Positions 1 through 9,756 are shown, counted from the stretch's first letter. The stretch: 64,000 nucleotides of DNA from Sinorhizobium medicae (GCF_007827695.1 NZ_VITA01000001.1:372001-436000); one strand, 5' to 3'. The notes: generated by a model not told the origin, from the letters alone. Program-made: numbers and translations.

Positions 1-161
1 CTCGCGGGCAGCAAGGAAGCCCCGAAATCCTCGATATCGAAGGTCTGCGCCGAAGCGCCGGCATCGACCGCCAGCCGGTGGACGATGTGGTCCACGAATG
101 CGCGTGTTTTGGACGGACGCGTGATATTGCCTGAAATTCCCACCACTCGTGACTGCGGCAT
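1..161 (-). CDS. NADPH-dependent FMN reductase, N-terminal part (runs off window)
   Basis: The minus-strand frame opens with ATG at 161, preceded by a GGGAG-type ribosome binding site, and stays open to the window edge, giving 53 codons. The N-terminus reads MPQSRVVGISGNITRPSKTR, which is the flavodoxin-like beta strand and phosphate-binding loop (GxxGNxxRPSxTR) of the SsuE/MsuE family of NAD(P)H:FMN reductases. Such enzymes supply reduced FMN to two-component monooxygenases, often for sulfonate use. The partner monooxygenase is not visible here. The gene is divergent from treY. Family assignment is good; the substrate and partner are unknown because only the first third is present. Confidence 0.75.
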   Translation of the reverse strand, partial: MPQSRVVGISGNITRPSKTRAFVDHIVHRLAVDAGASAQTFDIEDFGASLLPA

Positions 162-341
162 CGCTTTAACTCCCCGTGTGATTTACGCTTCAGTGATACT
201 CATCAAAATCTATAATCTTAGTAGACTAAAGGAACGGCATTCTATTCCCGATACGCGAACCAGAAGACTTTGCTTTCGTGGCCTCTGTCGGGGAACAAAG
301 CACCGGTCGCGGTGTTACCGCCAGACAAGTGCAAGAGCGCC

Positions 342-2969
342 ATGCATCTGCCCGACGCAACCTACCGACTCCAGTTCCGCAACGGGATGGACTTCGCGAA
401 AGCCGTGGAGTTGATCCCGCACTTCGTCGGGCTCGGCGTATCTCACCTCTACGCCTCTCCCCTCTTCACCGCCGTTCGCGGGTCCACCCATGGATACGAT
501 ATCGTTTGCTATGACGAGATCGACCCGTCGCTGGGCGGCTACGATGGTTTTGTGCGGCTCGTTCATACGCTGAAGGTTGAAGGACTAGGTCTCGTTCTGG
601 ACATCGTGCCCAATCACATGGCCGCGCATCTTGAGAATGATTGGTGGCACAGCGTGATCGAATGGGGCCGGGTCAGCGAGTTTGCCGACCATTTCGACAT
701 CGACTGGGGAGCGCCCTTGACGCTTCCCTTCCTGGGCCGGTCGTTTGAAGACGAGGTCGCGGCCGGCAATCTGCGCCTTGCATACGACCATGAACGCCGC
801 TGCCTGGCGCTCGATTATTACGGTGCCCTTTATCCGCTCAATCCCGCCACCTATGCGGCAATACCTCGAAGCGGCAATGCCGTGCTCGAAAGAATCGCGG
901 CCATCGCCGGCACGGCCGAACGGAAGACCGCCGCACAGTTTCACGCGGAAATCGCCGCTGTCGTCGCGACGCCATCGCTCGCTGCCGAGCTCGACCAGTA
1001 TCTCGCTCGGCTCTCCGCAGACAAACAGCAGCTCGGCCGTCTGCACCGGATGCAATCCTGGCAGCTGATGAACTGGCGGGAGGCCCGGGACAAGCTCAGC
1101 TACCGGCGATTTTTCGAAATAGCCGGCCTCGTCGGCATGCGCGTCGAGGATGACGCGGTCTTCGCCGATACCCACCGCCTCACGCTCGCACTTGTGCGAG
1201 AAGGGCTTGTCGATGGGCTCAGGATCGACCACATCGACGGCCTTGCCGACCCGAAGGGCTATCTCGACCGGCTCCGGGAGGAGACCGGTGACGGGACCTA
1301 CATCATCGTTGAGAAAATACTGGGCGAGAACGAAACGCTGCCGGCCGGCTGGCCGGTCGAGGGAACAACGGGCTACGAGTTCATTTCAGCACTGGCGGAT
1401 TTGCTCTCCGACGACACTCCGTTCTCGTGGCTTTCAAGCGAGCAAAGGCGATCTGCGGCCGAGGCGGCCGTCAAGGGATGCAAGCTTCAGGTCCTGGGCC
1501 GCAACTTTAATACGGAAGTGCGGCGGCTGACCGGACTGGTCGCTCGCTTCACCGGCAATGGAGCTCCGGATCGGGACGAGCAGACCGGCGAGGCCATTCG
1601 CCGGTTGATCGCGGCACTGCCGGTCTATCGGACCTATGTCGGGAACCAGGGTGCCGGCGCGGGCGACAGCCGCATCCTCGACGAGATCGCAGCAAAAGCG
1701 GCGGCGCGCGCACCTTCGGCCGGCGATGAGACCGCAACGATCATTTCCGCATTTAAGGCGCCGATCAATTCCTTGGGCGGCAAGCTGCCGGCCGAATTCC
1801 GCACGCGGTTTCAGCAGTTGAGCGGCGCGGTCATGGCCAAAGCGGTCGAAGACACTTTCTTCTATCGGCGCGGCGATTATCTTGCCGCGAACGAGGTGGG
1901 TGCCTCCCCCTTCTGGTCGCCCGGCGGCGTCGGCCGTTTCCATGCGATGATGCAGGATCGCGCAAGCCAGATGCCGTACGGCCTGTCGGCGACGTCCACG
2001 CACGACACCAAACGGGGCGAGGACGCCCGCGCGCGGCTCTACGTCATCAGCGAGGCATCCGACGTCTGGACAGCAGCGATGGAGCGCTGGCACGGGATGA
2101 ATGCCGCTAGCATTTTCCAACTGCCGGACGGCGACGAGCTAGAGGACTCGGTCGAGCAATTTCTCTATCAGAGCCTGCTCGGCGCCTGGCCGATCGAGCC
2201 CCTTGTTGATGAAGGCGACCTGATTTCCCTGCGCGAGCGGATGATCGGCTTCACCGTGAAGGCGCTGCGGGAGGCAAAGCTCAGGACGAGCTGGGAAGAT
2301 CCGAACGAGCGGTACGAAGCAGCGATCAAGGCATTTCTCGGAGATCTCCTGGATTGGGGGAACCGATCTTTCCTCGGCGATTTCGCGAACACGGCCGGAC
2401 CATTCATCCAGGCCGGCCTGATCAACAGCCTCACGCAAACGCTGGTAAAGCTCACCGCGCCCGGCATTCCGGATATCTATCAGGGCAGCGAACGCGCCGA
2501 CCTCTCCCTCGTCGATCCCGACAACCGCCGCGGCTTTTCACCGCATGCCTCGCTTCCCCAGCTACTGCGCTCGCCGATGATCGCCGATTTCGAGAATTGC
2601 AAGCAGGCGCTGATCTCGATAGGCCTGACCTATCGCCGGGGCCGCGGGCGGGATTGTCTTGCGGAAGCTACGTATTTGCCGGTGCCGATCGAGGGTCCGG
2701 GGGCCCGGCACGCTGCCGCCTTCATCCGCCGAAACAAGGACAAGCTTGCGCTCACGGTCGTCCCGCGGCTTGTCTTCGGCCGGTTGGAGGGCAACCGGTT
2801 ATCGGTCGATCCGGAACTTTGGCAGAACACGTTTCTCGTCTGGCCGGAGTGCTGCGAGCTCAAGCTCATGCGCAATCTCTTGACCGGCGGTGTTGTCGAG
2901 CCTCGGGCTCTTCTGGACGTGGCCGGCATCTTCCGCGACTTTCCCGTGGCCTTGTTGGTCGACGCGTGA
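342..2969 (+). CDS. treY: Maltooligosyl trehalose synthase
   Basis: TreY (GH13) converts the reducing end of a maltodextrin into a terminal trehalosyl unit, in the cytoplasm. About 875 residues, the usual length. I start at ATG 342 (MHLPDATYRLQF), because TreY proteins normally begin just before the TYRLQF motif; an upstream ATG at 270 would add 24 residues without similarity. GH13 signatures are in order: DIVPNHM from residue 87, RIDHIDG with probable nucleophile D296, VEK with acid/base E324, and THDTKRGED with D555. The partner TreZ, which releases trehalose, is not in the window. Transcribed alone, convergent with pcaB, with a perfect hairpin between them. Trehalose serves as osmolyte and stress protectant in rhizobia. 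Confidence 0.93.
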   Translation: MHLPDATYRLQFRNGMDFAKAVELIPHFVGLGVSHLYASPLFTAVRGSTHGYDIVCYDEIDPSLGGYDGFVRLVHTLKVEGLGLVLDIVPNHMAAHLENDWWHSVIEWGRVSEFADHFDIDWGAPLTLPFLGRSFEDEVAAGNLRLAYDHERRCLALDYYGALYPLNPATYAAIPRSGNAVLERIAAIAGTAERKTAAQFHAEIAAVVATPSLAAELDQYLARLSADKQQLGRLHRMQSWQLMNWREARDKLSYRRFFEIAGLVGMRVEDDAVFADTHRLTLALVREGLVDGLRIDHIDGLADPKGYLDRLREETGDGTYIIVEKILGENETLPAGWPVEGTTGYEFISALADLLSDDTPFSWLSSEQRRSAAEAAVKGCKLQVLGRNFNTEVRRLTGLVARFTGNGAPDRDEQTGEAIRRLIAALPVYRTYVGNQGAGAGDSRILDEIAAKAAARAPSAGDETATIISAFKAPINSLGGKLPAEFRTRFQQLSGAVMAKAVEDTFFYRRGDYLAANEVGASPFWSPGGVGRFHAMMQDRASQMPYGLSATSTHDTKRGEDARARLYVISEASDVWTAAMERWHGMNAASIFQLPDGDELEDSVEQFLYQSLLGAWPIEPLVDEGDLISLRERMIGFTVKALREAKLRTSWEDPNERYEAAIKAFLGDLLDWGNRSFLGDFANTAGPFIQAGLINSLTQTLVKLTAPGIPDIYQGSERADLSLVDPDNRRGFSPHASLPQLLRSPMIADFENCKQALISIGLTYRRGRGRDCLAEATYLPVPIEGPGARHAAAFIRRNKDKLALTVVPRLVFGRLEGNRLSVDPELWQNTFLVWPECCELKLMRNLLTGGVVEPRALLDVAGIFRDFPVALLVDA

Positions 2970-2976
2970 TGGAATC

Positions 2977-3012
2977 CCCCCTCTCCTCGGTCAAACCCGA
3001 GGAGAGGGGGGA
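2977..3012. terminator. Perfect 15-bp inverted repeat between treY and pcaB
   Basis: Arms 2977-2991 and 2998-3012 are exactly complementary around a six-base loop (tcaaac). It lies between two convergent genes, 8 bases after the treY stop, and so can act on both transcripts. There is no T-run on either side, so it may be a processing or stabilising hairpin. A close relative occurs at 26142-26177. Confidence 0.6.
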
Positions 3013-3049
3013 GAGGCACCTCATCGGGCGCGAAATCCCACCACTTACA

Positions 3050-4105
3050 TCATACCCGCCCCAAACGCCTGATGTTCCCGGCGAGCTCGGCGGCGAGCCT
3101 CAATGCCGCCGCTGTTGCACCGACCATCTGCGGCAGGATGAGCCATTCGAGCGTCCAGGCGGAACCCGAGCGTTCCTGCTCGTGCACCAGCGACTGGTGG
3201 ATGGCGGAAACCTGCGTCGCATTGAAGCGAGCGAGTGTCACCAGCACCTCCGCGGCGACCGGGTTTTGCTTGTGCGACATGGCCGAGGATGCGCCGCCGC
3301 CGGCAAGCACGATTTCGTCGCCCGCCTGCGCCATCAGCGCCACGTCCTGGCCGAACTTGCCGAGGCTGCCGGTGACGAGCGACAGGAGATGGGCGATATC
3401 GGCGATAGGCGAGCGCTGGCTGTGCCATTGCGGACAGTCGACGAGCGCGAGTTCCTCCGCAAGCGTCGCACGGACGATGTCGGCCTTGCCCTTGAGCTTC
3501 TCCAGATTTCCGGTGGCTCCCCCGAACTGTACCGCGAAAAGGTCGAGGTCCGCCGCGTCGAGCCTGTCCTGATGGTCGAGCAGCGGCTCGATCCAGCTCC
3601 GCAGGCGATCGGCGACGGTTGTCGTCAGCGCTGGCTGCATCCGCGTATGTGCGGTCAGCGGGCGTTCGCCCCATTCGCGCTCGCACGCCTCCAGGGCTGT
3701 CAACACCGAGCCCAGGCGGCCGGAGAAAAGTTCGGCGAGCGCCTTCAGCCTCAACATGAGGCTGGTATCGATGACGTCCTGGCTCGTGGCGCCGAAATGG
3801 ACATGTTCCGCCGCTTCCTCGCCGACTGCCCGGCGCAATTGCCGCACGAGTTCGGGCACGACCACGCCGTCCACGGCAGTTGCCCGGCGCATTGCGCCGA
3901 CATCCGGAGAGAAGGCGCGGCAGGCCTCGTTGATCCGGTTGGCGGCGGCTTCGGGTATGATGCCATGACGCGCCTCCGCGCGGGCAAGCGCCGCCTCGAA
4001 GGCGAGCATGGCGCGAACGTCGGCGGCAACGGAGAATTCCGCTGCCACCGCCTCTTCGCCGAGGAGGCCGGAAAGATAGGGGTGATCGAAGGCCGAATAG
4101 GTCAT
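3050..4105 (-). CDS. pcaB: 3-carboxy-cis,cis-muconate cycloisomerase
   Basis: Second step of the protocatechuate branch: cyclises beta-carboxymuconate to gamma-carboxymuconolactone. 351 residues, shorter than the roughly 450 of Pseudomonas PcaB. It belongs to the fumarase/aspartase/argininosuccinate lyase superfamily: the signature loop GGGASSAMSHKQNP lies near residue 273, and FGATSQDVIDT near residue 103 is the second conserved region. Start ATG at 4105. It is the last gene of pcaDCHGB, 85 bases after pcaG; the larger gap compared with the rest of the operon may hold a processing site. Expected to be induced through PcaQ from the promoter in front of pcaD. Confidence 0.93.
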   Translation of the reverse strand: MTYSAFDHPYLSGLLGEEAVAAEFSVAADVRAMLAFEAALARAEARHGIIPEAAANRINEACRAFSPDVGAMRRATAVDGVVVPELVRQLRRAVGEEAAEHVHFGATSQDVIDTSLMLRLKALAELFSGRLGSVLTALEACEREWGERPLTAHTRMQPALTTTVADRLRSWIEPLLDHQDRLDAADLDLFAVQFGGATGNLEKLKGKADIVRATLAEELALVDCPQWHSQRSPIADIAHLLSLVTGSLGKFGQDVALMAQAGDEIVLAGGGASSAMSHKQNPVAAEVLVTLARFNATQVSAIHQSLVHEQERSGSAWTLEWLILPQMVGATAAALRLAAELAGNIRRLGRV

Positions 4106-4190
4106 GCCGCATCTCCAGCTCTCGCGCCCTTCGATTTGAAGGAAGCCTCACACGCGTGCGGCAGCGCGGAGGGACCGGGCTGCCGAACGA

Positions 4191-4805
4191 TCATATATCC
4201 AGGAAGACGGTTTCCTTCTCGCCCTGGAGATGAATGTCGAAAACATAATTAGGCGTCCGACCCGCCGCGACAAGCGTCTCGGCCCGGTGGCGGTGCTCGA
4301 TGCGGGCAAGGAGCGGGTCAGCGGCGTTCGCCGCCGCCTCGTCGGGGAAATACATGCGGGTGTGAAGGCCGATATTGATGCCGCGCGCGACGATCCAGAA
4401 ACTGATATGCGGCGCCATCAGCCGGCCGTCGTGGAAGGGAACACGGCCCGGCTTCACCGTCTCAAAGGTGAACATGCCATCGTCGGCGCCCGTCGGCGAG
4501 CGTCCCCAGCCGGCGAAATTCGGATCCGCCGCGCCGCGCCTCTCGGACGGGGAATTATAGAGCCCGGCGGCATCCGCCTGCCAGATTTCCACGAGTGCGT
4601 CCTTGAGCGGCATACCGGCCCCATCGATCACGCGGCCGGTCACGGTAATGCGTTGTCCGAGTGTCCGGTCGTTGACCATAGAAGCGCCGAGGTCGGCTTC
4701 GTAGACCCCGCCAATCCCGCAGAAATTGGGCGTCAGGCCGATATGAACATAGGGCCCGGCAGTCTGTGACGCGGTTTCCTTAAGATAGCCGAGATCCTGA
4801 GCCAT
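4191..4805 (-). CDS. pcaG: Protocatechuate 3,4-dioxygenase alpha subunit
   Basis: Alpha subunit of the intradiol dioxygenase that opens protocatechuate to beta-carboxymuconate. 204 residues from ATG 4805, which has an AAGGGGA ribosome binding site; the longer open frame upstream lies in the end of pcaH. The intradiol fold is clear (TAGPYVHIGL near residue 15, VEIWQADAAG near 72, PNFAGWGR near 95, PHISFWIVARG near 132). Like other alpha subunits it lacks the full two-Tyr/two-His iron site, which is carried by PcaH. The gap to pcaH is 10 bases, so the subunits are co-translated. Confidence 0.95.
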   Translation of the reverse strand: MAQDLGYLKETASQTAGPYVHIGLTPNFCGIGGVYEADLGASMVNDRTLGQRITVTGRVIDGAGMPLKDALVEIWQADAAGLYNSPSERRGAADPNFAGWGRSPTGADDGMFTFETVKPGRVPFHDGRLMAPHISFWIVARGINIGLHTRMYFPDEAAANAADPLLARIEHRHRAETLVAAGRTPNYVFDIHLQGEKETVFLDI

Positions 4806-4815
4806 CGCTTTCCCC

Positions 4816-5577
4816 TTAATTCCCCTCGGGTCTATTCTCGAAGAAGGTCGAGCGACGGCCGCGCAGGACGATATCGAACTTGTAGGCACGGGCATCCATC
4901 GGCACCGTATTACCCCAATCGAGTGCGGCGATCAGTTGCTCGATCGCCCTGCGGTCGGGAATGGCGCCTACGATAGGACACTTCCAGATCATCGGATCGC
5001 CCTCGAAATACATCTGCGTGATGAGACGCTGGGCGAAACCGTGGCCGAAGATCGAAAAGTGAATATGGGCGGGCCGCCAATCGTTGACGCCGTTCGGCCA
5101 GGGATAGGCGCCGGGCTTCACCGTGCGGAAGCAATAGTGGCCATCCCCATTGGTGATCGCCCTGCCGCAGCCGCCGAAATTCGGGTCGAGCGCCGCGAGA
5201 TAGCTTTCCTTCCTGTGACGGTAGCGGCCGCCGGCATTCGCCTGCCAGAACTCGACGAGCGCGTCCTGGACCGGGCGGCCGCGCTCGTCGAGCACCCGCC
5301 CATGGACGATGATGCGTTCGCCGATCGCGCTTTCGCCAGGCTTGGCGAAATTATGGATCAGGTCATTGTCAAGTTCGCCGAGCATGGAATGGCCGAAGAC
5401 CGGGCCGGTGATCTCCGACAGGGTGCCATCGAGCGAAAGCAGCGCCTTTTGCGGTGAGCGCAGCACCGAGCTCTTGTATCCGGGCGCGAAAGCCGGCGGA
5501 TGCCATGCGCGGTCCCGGGCAAAAAAGGCGCCCGTTTCGGGCCTGTCGTTCTCTCCGCCGCTCTGATCTCCGGACAT
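4816..5577 (-). CDS. pcaH: Protocatechuate 3,4-dioxygenase beta subunit
   Basis: Catalytic, Fe(III)-bearing beta subunit of protocatechuate 3,4-dioxygenase. 253 residues from ATG 5577 ([10 protein letters not shown]); further upstream the frame lies within pcaC. The four expected iron ligands are visible: Y119 (GGRYRHRKE), Y158 (GAYPWPNG), H171 and H173 ([11 protein letters not shown]). [13 protein letters not shown] near residue 107 is the usual intradiol signature. Second from last in the operon, 17 bases after pcaC. Confidence 0.96.
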   Translation of the reverse strand: MSGDQSGGENDRPETGAFFARDRAWHPPAFAPGYKSSVLRSPQKALLSLDGTLSEITGPVFGHSMLGELDNDLIHNFAKPGESAIGERIIVHGRVLDERGRPVQDALVEFWQANAGGRYRHRKESYLAALDPNFGGCGRAITNGDGHYCFRTVKPGAYPWPNGVNDWRPAHIHFSIFGHGFAQRLITQMYFEGDPMIWKCPIVGAIPDRRAIEQLIAALDWGNTVPMDARAYKFDIVLRGRRSTFFENRPEGN

Positions 5578-5594
5578 CGTCGCACTCCCTACCC

Positions 5595-6002
5595 CTATCG
5601 AGAAGCCGTGCTGGCATCCATTTCGCCGAACACCTGCTTGACGATCTTGATTGCATGATTGGCGGCTGGAACCCCCGCATAGATGGCGACATGCAGGAGC
5701 GTCTCGCAAATATCTTCCCGCGTCGCCCCGGTATTGGCGGTCGCGCGAACATGCATGGCCACCTCCTCATCCTGTCCCAGGGCGGCGAGCAGCGCGATGG
5801 TGACAATCGACCGCTCCCGCTTTGTCCATCCCGGACGCGACCAGACATGCCCCCAAGCTGCCTCGGTAATCAAATCCTGGAACGGGCGGTCGAAATCGGT
5901 CGAAGTCTGTTGTGCCCGCTCGACGTGATCCTCGCCTAAAACGGCGCGGCGCGTCGCTATCCCCTGCCGGTAACGTGCGGAATGGGCAAAGGCATCGCTC
6001 AT
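5595..6002 (-). CDS. pcaC: 4-carboxymuconolactone decarboxylase
   Basis: Decarboxylates gamma-carboxymuconolactone to beta-ketoadipate enol-lactone, the substrate of PcaD. 135 residues from ATG 6002, typical for the stand-alone CMD family. Family motifs include GHVWSRPGW near residue 50 and [14 protein letters not shown] near 74, followed by NTGATREDI and [13 protein letters not shown]. The start codon overlaps the pcaD stop by four bases (ATGA), implying translational coupling. It is a separate gene here, not the PcaD-PcaC fusion (PcaL) seen in some actinobacteria. Confidence 0.95.
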   Translation of the reverse strand: MSDAFAHSARYRQGIATRRAVLGEDHVERAQQTSTDFDRPFQDLITEAAWGHVWSRPGWTKRERSIVTIALLAALGQDEEVAMHVRATANTGATREDICETLLHVAIYAGVPAANHAIKIVKQVFGEMDASTASR

Positions 6003-6805
6003 GGGTTTTCTCCAGGCAAGACGGTTCGGAAGAAGCGCCTCAGGACCGAGGTCAGAGCCTCCGGTTGTTCGACGCAAGGGATATGCCCGGCCCCGCAGAT
6101 CACTTCGAAGCTCGCGCCGGGAATGAGCTGAGCCGTCGAGCGCACCAGATCGGGCGGCGTGGAACCGTCCTCTTCGCCCACGACGCAGAGCACGGGAACG
6201 GCGATCTTCCCGGCGGCTTGCGTGAAATCGGCATCGCGGATGGCGGCGCAGGTGCCGATGTAGCCGGGCACTGGCTGGCGGACCAGCATGTTGCGATAGC
6301 CCGCGAAGGCAGTGTTTTCGGGGCGCCGAAAGGCTGCGGTGAACCAACGTTCGAGGATGCCATCGGCGATCGCCTCGATGCCATGGGCCTCGATCGCAGC
6401 GATGCGGGCGTCCCAGAACTCGGTGGTGCCGATCTTATGGGCGGTATCGGAAAGCACGAGGGCATGCACAAGGTCGGGGCGGCGGACACAGAGCGATTGC
6501 GCTACGAGCCCTCCGACCGAAAGGCCGCAGACAATTGCTCCCTTGACGGCCAGCCGATCGAGGAGACCGGCAAGATCGGTCGCGTGATCCTCGATCGAGT
6601 AGGGAACCTGACCGATATCGGACAGCCCATGACCACGCTTGTCGTAGAGCACGATGGCAAAATCCCCGGAAAGACGGAGGACCAGATCGCGCCAGATGCG
6701 GAAATCCGTGCCGAGCGAATTGATGAAGACGAGCACGGGCTTTTCTGCGACGGCACCGACCACGCGATAATGTATCGTGACGTCGTTGATGCGGGTGAAT
6801 TGCAC
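5999..6805 (-). CDS. pcaD: 3-oxoadipate enol-lactonase
   Basis: Alpha/beta hydrolase that opens beta-ketoadipate enol-lactone to beta-ketoadipate. 268 residues. The nucleophile elbow GLSVGG places the catalytic serine at S96; D213 (EEDGSTPP) and H241 (GAGHIP) complete the triad. First gene of pcaDCHGB, with its promoter in the 85-base gap shared with divergent pcaQ. The downstream steps (PcaIJ, PcaF) are not in this window. Confidence 0.95.
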   Translation of the reverse strand: MQFTRINDVTIHYRVVGAVAEKPVLVFINSLGTDFRIWRDLVLRLSGDFAIVLYDKRGHGLSDIGQVPYSIEDHATDLAGLLDRLAVKGAIVCGLSVGGLVAQSLCVRRPDLVHALVLSDTAHKIGTTEFWDARIAAIEAHGIEAIADGILERWFTAAFRRPENTAFAGYRNMLVRQPVPGYIGTCAAIRDADFTQAAGKIAVPVLCVVGEEDGSTPPDLVRSTAQLIPGASFEVICGAGHIPCVEQPEALTSVLRRFFRTVLPGENP

Positions 6806-6876
6806 GTCAGATCTCCTCCTTCGCCAAAACTGGATGTTTCATCTGGTTAGGTAAAATGATATTTCGTGGCTTTAAC

Positions 6877-6892
6877 TTAACCAGGGAGTTAT
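6877..6892. promoter_or_regulatory. PcaQ-binding box in the pcaD-pcaQ intergenic region
   Basis: On the minus strand the sequence reads ATAACT-CCCT-GGTTAA, one base away from the published S. meliloti PcaQ consensus ATAACC-N4-GGTTAA (recalled, not searched). It overlaps the pcaQ start codon and lies about 70 bases upstream of the pcaD start. This fits LysR-type activation of pcaD together with autorepression of pcaQ. Confidence 0.8.
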
Positions 6893-7841
6893 GCGAAACG
6901 TGATAGACGCTCGCGTTAAGTTTCGCCATCTGCTGACATTTGTCGAGGTCGCGCGCCAGAAGAGCGTCGTGAAGGCAGCCGAACTCCTGCATGTGACGCA
7001 GCCGGCGGTCACGAAGACGATCCGCGAGCTTGAAGAGGTTCTGGGCGTTGCGGTTTTCGAGCGCGAAGGGCGCGGCATCAAGATCACCCGTTACGGCGAG
7101 GTCTTCCTGCGCCACGCGGGCGCTGCGCTGACGGCGCTGCGGCAAGGCCTCGATTCCGTCTCGCAGGAGCTGTCCGGCGGCGGTCCGCCGATCCGCATCG
7201 GCGCACTTCCGACGGTCTCCACCCGCATCATGCCCGGCGCCATCACGCTATTCCTGAAGGAAAAGACCGGCGCACGCATCAAGATCGTCACCGGAGAAAA
7301 CGCAGTCCTTCTCGAGCAATTGCGCGTGGGAGACCTCGATCTGGTCGTGGGCAGGCTTGCCGCACCCGACAAGATGACCGGATTTTCCTTCGAGCACCTC
7401 TATTCGGAACAGGTGGTCTTCGCGGTGCGGGCCGGTCATCCGCTTCTCTCCGGCAAGCGGGCGGTCTTCGCACATCTCAGCGATTATCCGGTGCTGATGC
7501 CAACCCGCGCCTCGATCATCCGTCCTTTCGTCGAGCAATTCCTGATCGCCAACGGCATCGCCGGCCTGCCGAACCAGATCGAGACCGTCTCCGACTCCTT
7601 CGGACGGGCCTTCGTGCGCTCAAGCGATGCCATCTGGATCATATCGGCCGGCGTGGTCGCTGCAGATATCGCCGACGGCATGCTGTCGGCGCTGCCGGTC
7701 GATACGAGCGAGACGAGAGGACCTGTTGGCCTGACCATGCGCACCGATTCGATCCCGTCGCTGCCGCTCTCGATCCTGATGCAGACGCTGCGCGAAGCGG
7801 CGGAAGCGGCAATGGCTGCAGATACGAAGAAGGCGTTGTAG
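6891..7841 (+). CDS. pcaQ: LysR-type activator of the pca operon
   Basis: 316 residues; N-terminal winged helix-turn-helix (FRHLLTFVEVARQKSVVKAA, then HVTQPAVTKTI) followed by the periplasmic-binding-protein-like effector domain. Divergent from pcaDCHGB, the standard PcaQ arrangement in Agrobacterium and Sinorhizobium. It is expected to activate pcaD in response to beta-carboxymuconate and related pathway intermediates. Start ATG at 6891 lies inside the proposed operator, so binding could also block its own expression. Convergent with the next gene, with only 25 bases between stops. Confidence 0.92.
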   Translation: MRNVIDARVKFRHLLTFVEVARQKSVVKAAELLHVTQPAVTKTIRELEEVLGVAVFEREGRGIKITRYGEVFLRHAGAALTALRQGLDSVSQELSGGGPPIRIGALPTVSTRIMPGAITLFLKEKTGARIKIVTGENAVLLEQLRVGDLDLVVGRLAAPDKMTGFSFEHLYSEQVVFAVRAGHPLLSGKRAVFAHLSDYPVLMPTRASIIRPFVEQFLIANGIAGLPNQIETVSDSFGRAFVRSSDAIWIISAGVVAADIADGMLSALPVDTSETRGPVGLTMRTDSIPSLPLSILMQTLREAAEAAMAADTKKAL

Positions 7842-7866
7842 CGCTGAAAGCATCTCCGCGGAGGAG

Positions 7867-9756
7867 CTATTCTGCAGGCATACCCGCCGGCCGAAGGCAA
7901 CGTTTCTGCGCGGCGATACGGAAAGGTGCGTTGGCTGCACCATAGCCACGGTAACCGGAGCGGCGCTCGACGATCTCGAAGAAGAAGCCCTCTCCAAAGG
8001 TGGGGCCATAGATCTGGAAATACTCGCCATCCTCATCGCGATCATAGAGGATGTTTTCGTCTCTTAGCCTGTCGACAAAACCCGGTTCGAGCGCGAACCG
8101 CACTTCGATGTCATCATAGTAGTTGCGCGAGATCGCCAAGGCGCGAAAGCCGCTGCGGCGCATGTGTTCGGCAGCTTCGAAGATGTCGTCGGTGCGGAAG
8201 GCCACATGCTGGACGCCCGAGCCGAAGCTCTCTGCGATGAAGTGGCCGGCGAGCGTGCGGTGATTGTCCGCGCCGTTCAACGTCAACCGGAGCGTCCCGC
8301 TCGCATTCTCCACGACCTGACTGCGGACCAGCCCGGCGGGATCGACGATATCGACCTGTGCCAGCTTGTCCGCATCAAGAATGGATGTATAGAAAAGCAG
8401 CCAGCTCGGAAGCTGCTCTTCCTTCATGGATTGCGCCACATGGTCTATGGCGACGAGGGTCGCTGCAGGCTGCCGATCATCTCCCGGCGCGACGAACTCG
8501 CGCGACCAGACGTCGTCGATCTCGTCCACGAAATAAATAAGGCCGCCGCCCATACCGCGGATCGCTGCCATCGCCCCCTCGCCTTCACCCGACTCCGGCA
8601 GGAATATATCGGCGCCGAGGGCGCGCGCGCGTTCGACCGCAGCCGAGGCATCGGGTACTTTCAGGCCAACCGCATAGGCCGATGCGCCGTGCACCAGATA
8701 GCTCGAATGAGCGAACCCCTTCTGCTCGGTATTGATGACGACGTTTATGCCTCGTTGACCGCAACCCTGTCGCCAAAGGGTCACCGCTTTCTCGCGATGC
8801 GAGGCGACGGCGCGAAAACCCATGGTCCCAAGCAGCGAGCCGAGCGCTTCCGCCTCCGTCTGATCGGCGGTGAACTCCACGAACTCGACCCCCAGCACCT
8901 CCACCCGGTCGGGCAGTGCTTCGGCGCTCTTCGCCGCCGGCTCGTGTCGCTGCACCCGGTCCATCAGGTAAACCAGCGAGCGATGCCCATCCTCGGCGAT
9001 CGCTTGGGGCGATCCGCCACGGAACTGATCGTTGAAGATCTCGAGCGATATCGCGCCGTCATAGCCGGTCGCGGCGACGGCGGACATGAAGTCGACGAGC
9101 GGAAGGTCGCCTTCCCCAGGCATGTTGCGGAAGTGGCGGCTGAGATAGAGGAGGTCCATCTCGATCCGCGGTGCGTCAGCGAGTTGAACGATGAAGATGC
9201 GGTCCCCCGGAATGGAGCGGATCGACCGCAGGTCGATGTTGCGCGCGAGCGTATGAAAGCTGTCGAGGATCAACCCGACATTCGGGTGGTCGGCCCTGCG
9301 GACGATTTCCCAGGCGTCCCGGTGGTCGTTGACATGGCGGCCCCAGGCAAGCGCCTCGTAGCCGACGCGCAGGTTCCGCCGCGCCGCCCTTTCGCCCAGC
9401 TCCCTGAAATCGTCGGCGGCGCGGTCGATACCGCCCAAGGCGAGTGGCGAGACGCTGGAGCAGACCAGCATCAATTCCGTTCCGAGCTCCTGCATCACGT
9501 CGAACTTGCGCTCCGCCCGGTCGAAAGCGCGTGACCGGTGCGGTTCCGGCAGGCCTTCGAAATCGCGGAAAGGCTGAAAAAGCGTCACCTTCAATCCATG
9601 ATCGCGCACCATGCGGCCGACCTCCGCAGGCGAGCCATCGAAGGTCAGGAAATCGTTTTCGAATATCTCCACCCCGTCGAAGCCTGCCGCCGCGACGGCG
9701 GCGAGTTTCTCCGAAAGAGTGCCGCTGATCGAAACAGTCGCAATCGAGGTTTTCAT
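7867..9756 (-). CDS. Bifunctional 3-dehydroshikimate dehydratase / HPPD-like fusion (QsuB/QuiC type)
   Basis: 629 residues from ATG 9756; GAGAGGA sits about 7 bases upstream. Residues 1-280 form a xylose-isomerase-like TIM barrel (VEIFENDFL, LEIFNDQFRGG), the 3-dehydroshikimate dehydratase domain that makes protocatechuate. Residues from about 290 form two vicinal-oxygen-chelate repeats related to 4-hydroxyphenylpyruvate dioxygenase; IDHVAQSM, VQHVAFRTDD and FFFEIVERR carry the His/His/Glu metal triad. This is the QsuB/QuiC1 fusion architecture. It feeds the adjacent pca operon from quinate/shikimate. Whether the HPPD-like half still has an activity is not known from sequence. Located 137 bases downstream of a LysR gene on the same strand. 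Confidence 0.88.
   Translation of the reverse strand: MKTSIATVSISGTLSEKLAAVAAAGFDGVEIFENDFLTFDGSPAEVGRMVRDHGLKVTLFQPFRDFEGLPEPHRSRAFDRAERKFDVMQELGTELMLVCSSVSPLALGGIDRAADDFRELGERAARRNLRVGYEALAWGRHVNDHRDAWEIVRRADHPNVGLILDSFHTLARNIDLRSIRSIPGDRIFIVQLADAPRIEMDLLYLSRHFRNMPGEGDLPLVDFMSAVAATGYDGAISLEIFNDQFRGGSPQAIAEDGHRSLVYLMDRVQRHEPAAKSAEALPDRVEVLGVEFVEFTADQTEAEALGSLLGTMGFRAVASHREKAVTLWRQGCGQRGINVVINTEQKGFAHSSYLVHGASAYAVGLKVPDASAAVERARALGADIFLPESGEGEGAMAAIRGMGGGLIYFVDEIDDVWSREFVAPGDDRQPAATLVAIDHVAQSMKEEQLPSWLLFYTSILDADKLAQVDIVDPAGLVRSQVVENASGTLRLTLNGADNHRTLAGHFIAESFGSGVQHVAFRTDDIFEAAEHMRRSGFRALAISRNYYDDIEVRFALEPGFVDRLRDENILYDRDEDGEYFQIYGPTFGEGFFFEIVERRSGYRGYGAANAPFRIAAQKRCLRPAGMPAE

Noticed and set aside
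2354..4252. 632-codon plus-strand frame across the treY end and antisense to pcaB
   Set aside because: Runs through a terminator-like hairpin and two real genes in other frames; no similarity.
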